DNA of 64,000 nucleotides from Tragulus kanchil (GCA_022376925.1 JAIOJX010000028.1:73249001-73313000); one strand, 5' to 3'. Positions 32,486 through 44,516 are shown, counted from the stretch's first letter. Translations and numbers: made by a program. The notes: generated by a model from the letters alone, not told the origin.

Positions 32486-33649
32486 ATTTAGGGAAATAGC
32501 TCCAAGAAAATCAGATGAGTAACAGGCATGCCCAAGATGACAGAAACATGTGAATCATGTCTATAAAAAATGGAGCCTGTTCCTCTAGTCTTGCAGACAT
32601 TCAAGACTGATTTTACATGGGATGAATGAAAACATTTGTGCTGTTTTAAAATAACAGCTAGAGATTGCAGTAGTGGGCTCACCGCTACAAGGTTTTCTCA
32701 TTAGAAATTCTCACTTATTGAACAATTTAGCTACACACCCAGACTTGAATTAGACTCCTGGAGGCTGAATCACAGGCAGTAATTAGTCAGGATGAACTCC
32801 TGTAGGAAATGTCTACAGACCTTTTGAATTTGTAGGAATGAGGAAAAAAATGACCCAGCCTAAAATTAATGGTGAATAATGGGATATGCAAAGGAGGGTG
32901 TCTTCTGGTGAGTGAAAAGCATGCTGGGAATATTTACATACATTTACATACATATTTACAAACACACAGGATACAGTACATTCTCTGTACTGTACTAAAA
33001 TTGGTTATTCCACCAATATGTATCTAACCTCTATGAGGAAAATATATGAAGCCTGAAAATCAGTCATTTAGCTCCTCCAGCAAGGTGGAATGAATTGACA
33101 TAGATGGTGCTCACACCTGTCCAATTGTGAATCCTTGAACTTGTGTGTTCACATCTTACTATAAGGACAAAGATGAGAAACACTGATCCCTGAAACACAA
33201 ATGCCAACAAAACCAGAGAAAAATAGGAAGGGGAGATTTGAAATATTTCTGTACAATCAGAGTGAGTGACACTTTATCCTGTGATTATTTTTTCAAAAAT
33301 CTTTTTTGATTACAGATGTGAACATTCTGGGAAATCCAGAACATTGCACTGACCACCTTTCTTTGCTAACTGCCTAGGAATTTAAAAGTTTAAAGTTTAT
33401 GAAAATTCTTGACTTTGTTCATTTTGTACTTCCTGCTTAGCCAGTAGAATATGAAGCTTATAGAATGTATTCAAGAAAACATTGATTTGAACAATTTGGC
33501 CATTTTCATTGATGCAGAAAGACAATTCCAATGCACAGAGTGTCTGGGGTTCAGTTTGATTTTACATATCTGTACTAACCTCTATCACCAGAGCTTTAGT
33601 TCTCAAGTACCAGATTTCCTAATTTGTAATAAAAGCTTTGTTCACTATT
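32486..33649. other. Repeat-poor unassigned DNA
   Basis: No gene recognised. A frame from 33451 runs into the following SINE and has a 60-odd residue unique part without a domain. Positions 32690-32900 look unusually low in repeats and could be conserved non-coding sequence. Confidence 0.45.
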
Positions 33650-33964
33650 TTTTAAAAAAATTTTTATTTATTTATCTCTTGGGGGGGTGGGGGGAGGGGG
33701 ATGGGCGGGCCACTTCTATTGGTCTTTAATTTCTCTATTTTCATCCGTCTTTGTTCTTTGGATCCTGTGGGCCTCCCATTGCGGTGGCCCCTGTCGTCAC
33801 ATAGCGCTGGCTCTGGGCGCATGCGCTCCAGAGCTCCGACTCGGTAATTGGACACATCGGTCCAACTGCTCACGGCACGTGGGATCTTCCCGGCCAGGGA
33901 TCGAACTGGCGCCCCTTGCCATGCAAGGCGGTGTCCTTACCCACTGGACCACCAGGGGAAGCCC
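33650..33964 (-). mobile_element. Young tRNA-derived SINE with NRF1-like palindrome (locus 4)
   Basis: Antisense member with target-site duplication 'ctttgttcactatt' (33636-33649 and 33965-33978). A G-rich tract lies at 33681-33709, GCGCATGCGC at 33817-33826, and the complement of the B box ('ggatcgaactgg') at about 33898. The head ends 'ccaggggaagcccc'. High CpG retention. Confidence 0.88.
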
Positions 33965-33978
33965 CTTTGTTCACTATT

Positions 33979-34354
33979 AATAGTTTCTGTCACTCGTTCA
34001 TGGAAATGGATAGGAGAGCTATAAGTGATTGAATAAGAATATAGTTGAGAGAATAGCATGCATGATGATCTTGGTGACTTATATGGCAGGAAAAAAACCA
34101 TTGACCTTGAGAAAAATCCAGATGGGTGTTTTTGCTTAACACTCATTCATGTCTCATTTAACATAGTTCAGTATCACTTGTCACTAGTTTGCTACCATAT
34201 AGCCTGTAGTTACTTTTTTACTTTTGAAGGGATTATGTGAGTATTGTTTTGGTGAGTTTCTCTAAGGAGCGGTTTATAAGAAAGGCTATAATATTAATGA
34301 ACATGAACTTCCTCCAGTGATGTGAGTAGATAGGAACTGTGGGAAGCAGATCTA
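33979..34354. other. Unassigned non-coding DNA
   Basis: No gene or named repeat seen. Confidence 0.5.
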
Positions 34355-34799
34355 TAAAGAATGCAGAGTTGGTTAATTTGAACCAAGACTCTCCCAATGC
34401 TTACAGTGAGAATTCAGGGGACACTTACAAATCTATTGGAGTAATTTAGACTAGAATTTCATAATTCACTCAATAAATAATAAACATCATCTACTATAGG
34501 GAGAACATGGTCTTGGGCACTGAGTAGAAACTGAATAAGAAGAAAATATGTCCCTGTATTTAAGGATTTCATAATCTAATATTAAACTCCAGTTTATAAC
34601 CTAGGCGTTGAGTTAATATCACAGGGTACCCTAAGAGAAGGTAAAATAATGAGTTGCCAGGGTTCAAAGGAGGACATGTCATTTTGTTTGGTTTGACCTG
34701 GGGATAGTTTTGAACTGAATCTTGAAGTTGGGTTGGATTTAATAGATGAGCACAGGTAGAAAGAAGAGGTGGACAGGAATCCTAGAGTGAATGCCATCT

Positions 34800-35086
34800 T
34801 ATAATCTCCAAAATTCTCTCTTCAACTTGCCTCTAAACATCACTGCCACTGTATTCATCAATATGCTTGTTCTATCTTGCTTCTCTCTGGCAGTTGCCTC
34901 CTCGACAGGTCTTCTTGTCTCTAGTCTCACCTCTTCTCATTTATTCTCTGAAATATATTGCCACATGTTACTCTCCCACTATAAAATATGAAATATTTCT
35001 CATTAAATACCTAGAAAACAAGTCCATATACAAGACCCTTTATGATCTAACCCAATTCTACCTCTCAGAACTTTGTACTCTTCAGG
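34800..35086 (+). mobile_element. LINE L2 fragment (copy 1)
   Basis: Old L2-like 3' region with 'tacaagaccctttatgatct' and 'aacccaattctacctctcag', which follow the L2 'caaggccctacatgatctgg…cctacctctc' order. Interrupted at its right end by the MER20-like element. Confidence 0.7.
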
Positions 35087-35087
35087 G

Positions 35088-35275
35088 GACATTTAACAAT
35101 GAGTGGAGACATTTTTGATTATCACAGTTCAAGGGAGGGTGCTCCTGGCATCTGTTAGGAGAGGCTGTAGATGCTGCTAAATGTCCTGCAGAGCACAGGA
35201 TGATCTCCAACCACAAAGAATTAGCTGACCCCAAATACCAATAATGTGAAGTTGAAAATCCCTGGTTTATCGTAT
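35088..35275 (+). mobile_element. MER20-like hAT-Charlie element nested in L2 (copy 1)
   Basis: 'ggggacatttaacaatgagt', 'ggagacatttttgattatca', 'ggtgctcctggcatctgtta', 'gatgctgctaaatgtcctgc' and 'gttgaaaatccctgg' run in the order of the eutherian MER20 consensus. The first terminal block is missing or decayed. MER20 copies have been reported as endometrial regulatory elements. Nothing here shows activity. Confidence 0.75.
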
Positions 35276-35887
35276 ACCTAGTTCAATAACAACAGATTTA
35301 GGAAAAGAGGCCACTGACTCTTAAGAAATGTCAAACTCAACCAGCAGCTACAGACTTCTATGGGTGAATAGGAGAGTTTAATAGTGATCTATAATCATTA
35401 ATTTAAAAGTTCTTGTGCCATCTCTTTTTAGTGAACATTAATTAAAGAATGCAGAGTTGGTTAATTTGAACCAAGACTCTCCCAATGCTTACAGTGAGAA
35501 TTCAGGGGACACTTACAAATCTATTGGAGTAATTTAGACTAGAATTTCATAATTCACTCAATAAATAATAAACATCATCTACTATAGGGAGAACATGGTC
35601 TTGGGCACTGAGTAGAAACTGAATAAGAAGAAAATATGTCCCTGTATTTAAGGATTTCATAATCTAATATTAAACTCCAGTTTATAACCTAGGCGTTGAG
35701 TTAATATCACAGGGTACCCTAAGAGAAGGTAAAATAATGAGTTGCCAGGGTTCAAAGGAGGACATGTCATTTTGTTTGGTTTGACCTGGGGATAGTTTTG
35801 AACTGAATCTTGAAGTTGGGTTGGATTTAATAGATGAGCACAGGTAGAAAGAAGAGGTGGACAGGAATCCTAGAGTGAATGCCATCT

Positions 35888-36174
35888 TATAATCTCCAAA
35901 ATTCTCTCTTCAACTTGCCTCTAAACATCACTGCCACTGTATTCATCAATATGCTTGTTCTATCTTGCTTCTCTCTGGCAGTTGCCTCCTCGACAGGTCT
36001 TCTTGTCTCTAGTCTCACCTCTTCTCATTTATTCTCTGAAATATATTGCCACATGTTACTCTCCCACTATAAAATATGAAATATTTCTCATTAAATACCT
36101 AGAAAACAAGTCCATATACAAGACCCTTTATGATCTAACCCAATTCTACCTCTCAGAACTTTGTACTCTTCAGG
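35888..36174 (+). mobile_element. LINE L2 fragment (duplicate copy)
   Basis: Second copy of the 34800 fragment within tandem duplication 11. Confidence 0.7.
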
Positions 36175-36175
36175 G

Positions 36176-36363
36176 GACATTTAACAATGAGTGGAGACAT
36201 TTTTGATTATCACAGTTCAAGGGAGGGTGCTCCTGGCATCTGTTAGGAGAGGCTGTAGATGCTGCTAAATGTCCTGCAGAGCACAGGATGATCTCCAACC
36301 ACAAAGAATTAGCTGACCCCAAATACCAATAATGTGAAGTTGAAAATCCCTGGTTTATCGTAT
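36176..36363 (+). mobile_element. MER20-like hAT element (duplicate copy)
   Basis: Second copy of the 35088 element. In the collapsed locus the L2 resumes about 200 bases downstream at 36575. Confidence 0.75.
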
Positions 36364-36574
36364 ACCTAGTTCAATAACAACAGATTTAGGAAAAGAGGCC
36401 ACTGACTCTTAAGAAATGTCAAACTCAACCAGCAGCTATAGAATTCTATGGGTGAATAGGAGAGTTTAATAGTGATCTATAATCATTAATATGTCTTGTG
36501 CACCAGGCAGCATGTTTACGCAGATAAATCAGTGCCTTTAATCTCGTATTGTTTTAGTGAACATTAATTAAAGA

Positions 36575-36965
36575 AGCTTCTACTAAGCTTATATTTTCCT
36601 AAACAAGTTGCCTATCTTTGTATTCTTAGACTCTTGCATGCCTTATTCCTATGCCTGGAATTCTCTTTTTTATTCCTCCACTTGGCAAACATCCACCTAT
36701 TTTTTAAGTCCCAGATTAAATATCATACCAAGGGGAAACTTTTCTTAATTCTCCATACAGTGGGTTGGTCTAGAAATTTCCTCATACCTCACTTTCAACA
36801 TGCTCCACAAAGAATCATAAGAATTTATAATGTGTGTTTTTTTCTATAATTAGAGTGAGTTCTTTGAAGACAGAGTTCATATTTCATACATCTTTGCATC
36901 CCTGGTACTTATCACAGTACCTGGCACATAAGAAAGGAATCATTATATGTTGACTCAAAAATGAA
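36575..36965 (+). mobile_element. LINE L2 3' end
   Basis: 'cttattcctatgcctggaat', 'cttggcaaacatccacctat', 'agtgagttctttgaagacag', and the terminus 'tacctggcacataagaaagg' match the L2 3' end with its 'gtgcctggcacatagtagg' signature. It is probably the continuation of the L2 at 35888, split by the MER20-like insertion. Confidence 0.85.
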
Positions 36966-36966
36966 A

Positions 36967-37211
36967 GACTTCCCTAGTGGTGCAGTTGGTAAGATCTGCC
37001 TCCCAGTGCAGGCAACTCTGGTTCAACACCTGGTCTGGGAAGATTCCACATGCCATGGAGCAACTAAGCCTTTAAGCCACAATGTCTGATCCTGAGCTCT
37101 AGAGCCTGCCAATGAGAAGCCCACTCGCTGCAACCCCTGCTCTCCCCAACTATAGAAAGCCTGCATATAGCAAAAAGATCTAGCACAACCAAAAATCAAA
37201 TAAACAAGAAT
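36967..37211 (+). mobile_element. Classical CHR SINE
   Basis: 'gacttccctagtggtgcagt' head, B box 'ggttcaacacctgg', then 'gagcaactaagcctttaagc', 'gagctctagagcctgccaat' and 'gagaagcccactcgctgcaa', ending 'accaaaaatcaaataaacaa'. This is the full CHR-1 layout, unlike the young SINE family whose body differs after the tRNA head. Confidence 0.88.
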
Positions 37212-38384
37212 TGAAAATGAATGGATGAGAAAGGATGAAAAAATTCTATGTACACTAGAAACAGTGAATAGCCTGTTTTGCATGGAAAGAAGGCATGAAT
37301 AAAAGACTACTAAAAAGTCAGACTGCAAAAATATTTAGGACTTAGATTATACAGTGCTTTGAAGGTCTGGAATTTGTGGTTTATATTGTAAGATTTAGAG
37401 AAAGTGGGTTTTTTTTTTTTTTTTTAATAAGGTGGCACTGTAGAAACATTAAACTGGTGGAGGTATTAGAAAGTATTTGGTAATTGGAAAGCATTTAATC
37501 ACTTAACCATAATGTATGTGAAGCCTGTGTAAATATTGTGGGTTTTAGTGCTGAAGAGAGCATGTGAACTTAATCTGGGGTCACTCCCAAGCTTGGAAGA
37601 GAAGGAGGCAGAACATCACTGTAATCATAGTACTTGTCCCAGGAGATATGTGTATTCCACTGAAGAGCAGGAGTGAATCGCAGTGAGGAAATTGATAGGA
37701 AGACAGGGTAATCACTAGAATTGACCAAAGTCAGGTATGACCTGAATGGAAGTGTCCATGCCTCTCTGGGTAGGTATGCTTTCTACGTATATACCATGTG
37801 GGCATATGGTATTGCTATTGATATCTAAGTTATCTTAGGGGATTCTGGTAGCTCTTGTTTCTGCCCACTCACCTTTTCTGTTTTTCTCTTTATAGCTGAA
37901 GCATTTCCTTTCTCTGGGGGAAATCTTCTCTTTACGTGGCCCTGCTACACAGATTGATGGTGGCACTCCTCTCCTCTACTGTTCTAGGCATGACCGAGCA
38001 CATGACTCAGGCTGAGTCAATCATAGTGCCATATCCACTTGGACAGTTATTCCCAAGAGTCTGTATATTAATCTGATCAGGTCAATGAGAATTCTTCCCC
38101 AGAACCTAACAGTTGGAGAGGAATCACTTTTTTCTACTTAGTAAGTCATAAGGATATGGACCTGGACTGTCAACTGCTGTCCTCTCCTATGTGTGGAGAG
38201 ACTTGTGTGGAGTAGAAAATAAAGAAGCCAACATGCAAAGAGAAGCAGGGCACAACAGATATAAGAACTGGCTGGAGACAAGCATTGTGGTGGCTGTGAG
38301 GTCCCGAGTCAGTCTCTGAATGACTGGTTCTGTGGCTTCTTGTCCAAGTTCATGACCTATCTCAGTATGCCTCCTACCCAGAGG
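37212..38384. other. Unassigned DNA with possible ancient repeat
   Basis: No gene. Positions about 37970-38384 ('gcatgaccgagcacatgact', 'gaagccaacatgcaaagaga') look like a decayed mammalian interspersed repeat also hinted at 54275-54560, but I cannot name the family. A poly-T of 18 bases lies at about 37409. Confidence 0.4.
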
Positions 38385-40607
38385 AGTCAACTCACTTAAT
38401 TTTCTGCTTAAATTAATGTTTGCTGGGTTTTGTTCATACGGAACCAAAGGACTCTCAACTCACAGAGTTTTCTATTACTTTATATGTGCCTATATTATTG
38501 CTAGCAGCAGACTGGGATCCAAAATATCAGATCTTATTGTTATACAGATTTTCTCTTACTCTTGATCAAAGAAACAAAATAGGGATATTCCCCCTGAGTT
38601 CTCTACTGTATCTAAATTCAATCCAACAAGTTATTAAAAATCAAAACACAAATGTTTTAAATTCTAGTAGTGTAAGAGCTTAAAACATTTGAAATATGAA
38701 GAAGTATTTCACTCTTCTTCTGTATCACTGCAGCAGTGATAAAGTGACTGTCATTACAATGAAGGCTCCTGTCAGATCAAGATGTGGTTCCTCTTGTTTG
38801 GAGACTTTAAGAACTGCAAAGGCAGGTTTGCTCCCCCTCTCCCTACTCTCTGATAGATAAAAATGGGAGGAAAGGGACACACTGATTTTGGAGAGCAGGG
38901 GAATGGAGACAGGCAGTGGTCACTGGGCTGTGGAAGTTCTGAAATCCCACTGAGTGGACACTATGAATATCCAGAGTGAAAGAGCTTCCTTAATTCATTG
39001 GGCTGTGATTCTGCTCTCAAGAGGAATCTGTCTATAGGTCTTTGTCTTTATTCTTTAGTGGATGTGAAGTGAGCATTGGGTGTGTATTCCCTCCGTGGGG
39101 ACTGAATAGCTTTCTCAAGGTTTTTTTTTTTTTTAACTTTTATTTTACTTTTAACTTTTACAGAGTTTTGGTGTTTACAGATATGTATGTTCCCAGATTA
39201 GTCATATATATATCCCCCACCTTCCCACCCCTCTCCACCATCACACAGCACCCCTGAAGTTTGGAGGTTTTAAGTCAAATGTTTTCTTGGTCAAAGCTCT
39301 TGTTTCTCTGACAGTTTATTCCTGAAGAGGAGGAGATTTCTGATCTATTTCATGTACCAGTAACCTTACTCTTTTGAAACTTGGTTCTCAGATTCTGCTT
39401 TATTTCTATGCTTTTCTTTTACTAGCCCTTAGGGCTATTGAGTTTAAATGGGAAGATTACACCTTTAATTTGACTTTGCCTAGAGAGAGTCAACTCACTT
39501 AATTTTCTGCTTAAATTAATGTTTGCTGGGTTTTGTTCATACAGAACCAAAGGACTCTCAACTCACAGAGTTTTCTATTACTTTATATGTGCCTATATTA
39601 TTGCTAGCAGCAGACTGGGATCCAAAATATCAGATCTTATTGTTATACAGATTTTCTCTTACTCTTGATCAAAGAAACAAAATAGGGATATTCCCCCTGA
39701 GTTCTCTACTGTATCTAAATTCAATCCAACAAGTTATTAAAAATCAAAACACAAATGTTTTAAATTCTAGTAGTGTAAGAGCTTAAAACATTTGAAATAT
39801 GAAGAAGTATTTCACTCTTCTTCTGTATCACTGCAGCAGTGATAAAGTGACTGTCATTACAATGAAGGCTCCTGTCAGATCAAGATGTGGTTCCTCTTGT
39901 TTGGAGACTTTAAGAACTGCAAAGGCAGGTTTGCTCCCCCTCTCCCTACTCTCTGATAGATAAAAATGGGAGGAAAGGGACACACTGATTTTGGAGAGCA
40001 GGGGAATGGAGACAGGCAGTGGTCACTGGGCTGTGGAAGTTCTGAAATCCCACTGAGTGGACACTATGAATATCCAGAGTGAAAGAGCTTCCTTAATTCA
40101 TTGGGCTGTGATTCTGCTCTCAAGAGGAATCTGTCTATAGGTCTTTGTCTTTATTCTTTAGTGGATGTGAAGTGAGCATTGGGTGTGTATTCCCTCCGTG
40201 GGGACTGAATAGCTTTCTCAAGGCTTTTTTTTTTAAAACTTTTATTTTACTTTTAACTTTTACAGAGTTTTGGTGTTTACAGATATGTATGTTCCCAGAT
40301 TAGTCATATATATATCCCCCACCTTCCCACCCCTCTCCACCATCACACAGCACCCCTGAAGTTTGGAGGTTTTAAGTCAAATGTTTTCTTGGTCAAAGCT
40401 CTTGTTTCTCTGACAGTTTATTCCTGAAGAGGAGGAGATTTCTGATCTATTTCATGTACCAGTAACCTTACTCTTTTGAAACTTGGTTCTCAGATTCTGC
40501 TTTATTTCTATGCTTCTTCAATCCCAAACCTCATTTTAGCTAGACCACTTTAGGGCTATTGAGTTTAAATGGGAAGATTACACCTTTAATTTGACTTTGC
40601 CTAGAAG
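38385..40607 (+). repeat. Tandem duplication 12 (1103 bp unit), probable assembly artefact
   Basis: Copy 1 is 38385-39487 and copy 2 is 39488-40607. 'agtcaactcacttaattttc' recurs. One change lies 55 bases into copy 2 ('catacggaacc' to 'catacagaacc'). Near its tail copy 1 has lost about 20 bases ('cttcttcaatcccaaacctc' in copy 2). The junction uses shared 'agag'. Confidence 0.9.
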
Positions 40608-41075
40608 TACTTTGACCAACTAGGGGTTTTAATTGGGTATTTGTCACTCAAATCTTTTTTTAGTCCTATTTCTCATTTTTGAAGTGAAGAAGACTTCACT
40701 TTCCAACCTGAAAGGACTTTTATTTCCGGTATTTCTCTGCAATTCCCTTCCAGCCTACTTTCAACTGGTCAGGATTTTTTTTTTTTCCCTTCTGACAACA
40801 ACTTTTCAAAGCCTTACTAAATACAACATAGTCACCAATACATTGTACTAAAGATCTATTTTCCGCTGCTTCTCTCTGAAAATTTTGACTGAATATTCAT
40901 GTGAGCTGGTTTCCAAGTTACTGCACATGACAGTTATATCAAATATTTTATTACTGCAAAACACATATCATTATCTTTTCAGTGTCTGATATCAGTTTCC
41001 TTGCTGTTCATTACTCACTAGGCAAATTCATGTATGTTAGATTGTTTGCCCCAATACCCCACATTCAGGTATTAG

Positions 41076-41275
41076 TTTCTCTGTTGGGATGATTAATGCT
41101 AACTGCCATAATAAATATGATGAAATCTGAGTGCTTATACAACTAAAGGTTCATCTTATTTGCATTCTATGTCCAGAAAGAGTTGTAGACAGAGGACAAG
41201 GGAAAATTTCCTCTACACAGTCACTCTGGAAACCAGGCTAATGGAGGCTTTGGTATCTTGTAGCTATATGCCCAA
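41076..41275 (+). mobile_element. Ancient mammalian interspersed repeat (family unassigned)
   Basis: 'gatgattaatgctaactgcc', 'aaatctgagtgcttatacaa', 'ctctggaaaccaggctaatg' and 'gaggctttggtatcttgtag' follow the order of an old mammalian repeat ('ctgccataacaaa…atctcagtggctta…gacccaggctgatggaggct'). Duplicate at 42221-42420. Confidence 0.55.
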
Positions 41276-41333
41276 GGATTGCACCCAGGTTTCCTGCATT
41301 ACAGGCAGATTCTTTGCCACCAGGGAAACCCCC
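41276..41333 (-). mobile_element. Bov-tA head remnant
   Basis: The plus strand 'aggtttcctgcattacaggc' then 'agattctttgccaccaggg' is the complement of the tRNA-like head. Only about 57 bases remain, lying inside the older repeat. Confidence 0.8.
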
Positions 41334-42420
41334 TAACATGCAAACACACATTACCACTAACACTTACCCTTTCAAGGGTTCCCTGGCACAGGAAAAGAAG
41401 GATGGAGAGGCATACCAATCTTAACTCCTCATACCCAGAAGTCATAAATATCACTTCTACCCAATAGGTCTTATCACCCAGCTCCTAACTTGCACAGCAC
41501 CCTGAAGTTTGGAGGTTTTAAGTCAAATGTTTTCTTGGTCAAAGCTCTTGTTTCTCTGACAGTTTATTCCTGAAGAGGAGGAGATTTCTGATCTATTTCA
41601 TGTACCAGTAACCTTACTCTTTTGAAACTTGGTTCTCAGATTCTGCTTTATTTCTATGCTTCTTCAATCCCAAACCTCATTTTAGCTAGACCACTTTAGG
41701 GCTATTGAGTTTAAATGGGAAGATTACACCTTTAATTTGACTTTGCCTAGAAGTACTTTGACCAACTAGGGGTTTTAATTGGGTATTTGTCACTCAAATC
41801 TTTTTTTAGTCCTATTTCTCATTTTTGAAGTGAAGAAGACTTCACTTTCCAACCTGAAAGGACTTTTATTTCCGGTATTTCTCTGCAATTCCCTTCCAGC
41901 CTACTTTCAACTGGTCAGGATTTTTTTTTTTCCCTTCTGAAATTCACTTTGCAAAGCCTTACTAAATGCAACATAGTCACCAATACATTGTACTAAAGAT
42001 CTATTTTCCGCTGCTTCTCTCTGAAAATTTTGACTGAATATTCATGTGAGCTGGTTTCCAAGTTACTGCACATGACAGTTATATCAAATATTTTATTACT
42101 GCAAAACACATATCATTATCTTTTCAGTGTCTGATATCAGTTTCCTTGCTGTTCATTACTCACTAGGCAAATTCATGTATGTTAGATTGTTTGCCCCAAT
42201 ACCCCACATTCAGGTATTAGTTTCTCTGTTGGGATGATTAATGCTAACTGCCATAATAAATATGATGAAATCTGAGTGCTTATACAACTAAAGGTTCATC
42301 TTATTTGCATTCTATGTCCAGAAAGAGTTGTAGACAGAGGACAAGGGAAAATTTCCTCTACACAGTCACTCTGGAAACCAGGCTAATGGAGGCTTTGGTA
42401 TCTTGTAGCTATATGCCCAA

Positions 42421-42478
42421 GGATTGCACCCAGGTTTCCTGCATTACAGGCAGATTCTTTGCCACCAGGGAAACCCCC
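42421..42478 (-). mobile_element. Bov-tA head remnant (duplicate copy)
   Basis: Second copy of the 41276 remnant within tandem duplication 13. Confidence 0.8.
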
Positions 42479-42650
42479 TAACATGCAAACACACATTACC
42501 ACTAACACTTACCCTTTCAAGGGTTCCCTGGCACAGGAAAAGAAGGATGGAGAGGCATACCAATCTTAACTCCTCATACCCAGAAGTCATAAATATCACT
42601 TCTACCCAATAGTCTGTTTGCCTTAACTTATCACCCAGCTCTAACCTAAC

Positions 42651-43591
42651 TGCAAAGAAGGCTGAAGAACATCAGGATGCATACCAGGATGCATGTGGAC
42701 TAGTTGGTGAGCCCTAACTGTTGCTGTCCCTGTGTAAGTCTGCATCTATGAAAAGAAGACTAAGTGTTAGACAGCAAGGTCCTGGCAGGAATGTGTCTGG
42801 TAGTCATTAGTTCTGTCCAACAAATATTTCTGGTTCTCTTTCCCAGAAGATTTGTACTTTCTCTGGAGTTTAGAGTAGTCATGAACTTTGGTCAGTCATT
42901 GCTTTGGGGAATGAAATGTGAACAGAAGGCTCTGAATTTCTTTTAGATGGACTCTGTAAAAACAGTGTGCAATTTGTGGTATATTCTCTTCTCATCAGCT
43001 GTGATGACCAACCATGTTCCAGATGGAGGTTGCTTCACTAGCCGGGTGCCTGAGAGAGGATGACTTGAAGCAGAGGCCGAACCAGATCACAATAGACATG
43101 CAGGGAGAGCACAAAGTTAATCCTAATTTTGAGTAGGAAGTGGGTGACTGTTTATGGCTGAAATGTATTTCATTCCATTCTGATTGATATCATACTTTCT
43201 CATCTTTTGTTCAATGCCAGAGGTTAAACAAATGCTTGACTTTTCGGCTTGCATTACTACTGTTTGCTCCAATGAATGTCTATCTCTTATTAGCTGTCAT
43301 GTTTCTGAGTGGTAGAACTGTATTTTCTGATAGTTACCTGAGCACTCCAGTCAGTAGCCATTCATGGGCTACAGCTCTAGTAAAGAATACGAAGATAGAT
43401 CACCAGTGACTCTAGCTTTGCTTTCAAAGCAAGACTTTATCTTGGCAAGTGAATTTTAAAAGGATATTCTTCAAATATAAATGTATATATTCTTTCCCTT
43501 TCTTTCTCATTCACTCTCCCTCTGTCCTTGCTTCAATTTAATCAAAGGAAAATGCTTTCTCCATTATCATGACAGAATAGTAAATCTTAAA
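42651..43591. other. Unassigned non-coding DNA
   Basis: Unique sequence. Contains a close repeat of 'caggatgcat' at about 42673-42695. The 60-codon frame at 42764 has no recognisable domain. Confidence 0.5.
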
Positions 43592-43664
43592 GTGATCATA
43601 GAAAATAGGTGAAGAGGCTTGATTGTACTTCTGGGTTTAATTAGGTAGAATCATATAATGGGAA

Positions 43665-43861
43665 GGGCTTCCCTAGTGGCTCAGATGGTAAAGAATCTGC
43701 CTGCAATGCAGGAGAACCCAGGTTTGATCCCTGGGTTGGGAAGATCCTCTGGAGAAGGGAATGTCTATTCATTCTAGTATTCTTGCCTGGGAAATCCCAT
43801 GGACAGAGGAGACTGGTGGCCTACAGTCTATTGTGTCATGAAGAGTCAGACATGACTGAGT
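43665..43861 (+). mobile_element. Bov-tA SINE, full length
   Basis: Head 'gggcttccctagtggctcag', B box 'aggtttgatccctgggttgg', 'ggaatgtctattcattctag', tail 'gaagagtcagacatgactga'. Very close to the Bov-tA consensus, so fairly young. Confidence 0.95.
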
Positions 43862-44267
43862 TTGAATTTGCAATTCACTCCATATAATGGGAAAACCACT
43901 AGATTCGGATTCAGAAAAGGTGACTTTGAATCCTGTCTCTGCTGCCTACTAGCTATGAAGATTTTAGTTAATTTCTTCATATAAATTGAGGTTAATATAG
44001 GCTGTGTATTCTGCAGTATTGCTATGAAAATAAAAATACTGTAATCAAGATATATAATGGTTGTAAAGGCTCTTTTAAGATGACCATAAAGGCCAAAGGT
44101 ACTGTGATCAGAAAACACTTTTTTACCTCTAACTTTTACTTATCTACATTAAATACTTTTTAAATGTGAGGAAACTTATGTGACAGACTTACCTGATTGC
44201 AAACGGTTCTGGTTCTCTACAGCTGTCTCCACTGTGAAGAATGTTTATGTGATAGCCTAGGGAGGAG

Positions 44268-44402
44268 TGAGAAGGGGGTAGGGTGGGAGGGAGGTTAAAG
44301 AGGGAGGTGATGTATGTATACATATGGTTGATTCATGTTACTGTACAGCAGAAACTAATACAACATTGTAAAGCAATTATTCTCCAATTAAAAAACAAAC
44401 AA
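44268..44402 (+). mobile_element. LINE L1 3' terminus (bovine-type)
   Basis: 'gggtagggtgggagggaggt', 'gatgtatgtatacatatggt', 'acagcagaaactaatacaac' and 'attgtaaagcaattattctc' then a CAAA-type tail. This is the ruminant L1 3' end, 5'-truncated to about 135 bases. Confidence 0.9.
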
Positions 44403-44495
44403 ACAAAAAGAATGTTTGGCACAATCAACCAGTTAGAAGCCTTGTTAAGACTTCATTTTTGAGAACAGTCTTTTACCTGCCAATTTGGGGTTAAA

Positions 44496-44516
44496 CAACA
44501 ACAACAACAACAACTA
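44496..44516 (+). repeat. (CAA)n microsatellite
   Basis: A run of seven CAA units. Duplicates lie at about 45581-45600 and 46738-46758 because duplications 14 and 15 chain. Confidence 0.9.

Larger units (their letters stand above)
34355..36513 (+). repeat. Tandem duplication 11 (1088 bp unit), probable assembly artefact
   Basis: Copy 1 is 34355-35442 and copy 2 is 35443 to about 36500. 'aaagaatgcagagttggtta' recurs. The copy 1 tail reads 'cattaatttaaaagttcttg' then 'tgaacattaattaaagaatg'. Copy 2 continues 'cattaatatgtcttgtgcac' through about 50 extra bases before the same 'gtgaacattaattaaagaag'. The copy 1 tail is therefore a shortened, error-laden version of 36490-36575. Confidence 0.9.
40346..42650 (+). 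repeat. Tandem duplication 13 (1145 bp unit), probable assembly artefact
   Basis: Copy 1 is 40346-41491 and copy 2 is 41492 to about 42650. 'cctgaagtttggaggtttta' recurs, and a third version lies in copy 1 of duplication 12 at about 39253. Copy 2 has one C fewer near its start. The copy 1 tail 'taggtcttatcacccagctc' is a shortened form of copy 2's 'tagtctgtttgccttaactt' and 'atcacccagctctaacc'. An internal change reads 'ctgacaacaacttttc' versus 'ctgaaattcactttgc'. Confidence 0.9.

Noticed and set aside
33451..33729. 92-codon frame with several Cys residues, superficially zinc-finger-like
   Set aside because: Cys spacing does not match a C2H2 or other known finger, and the C-terminal part runs into the SINE at 33650.
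37970..38384. Possible named ancient repeat shared with 54275-54560
   Set aside because: The similarity was faint and I could not recall a family with confidence, so it is only described, not called.
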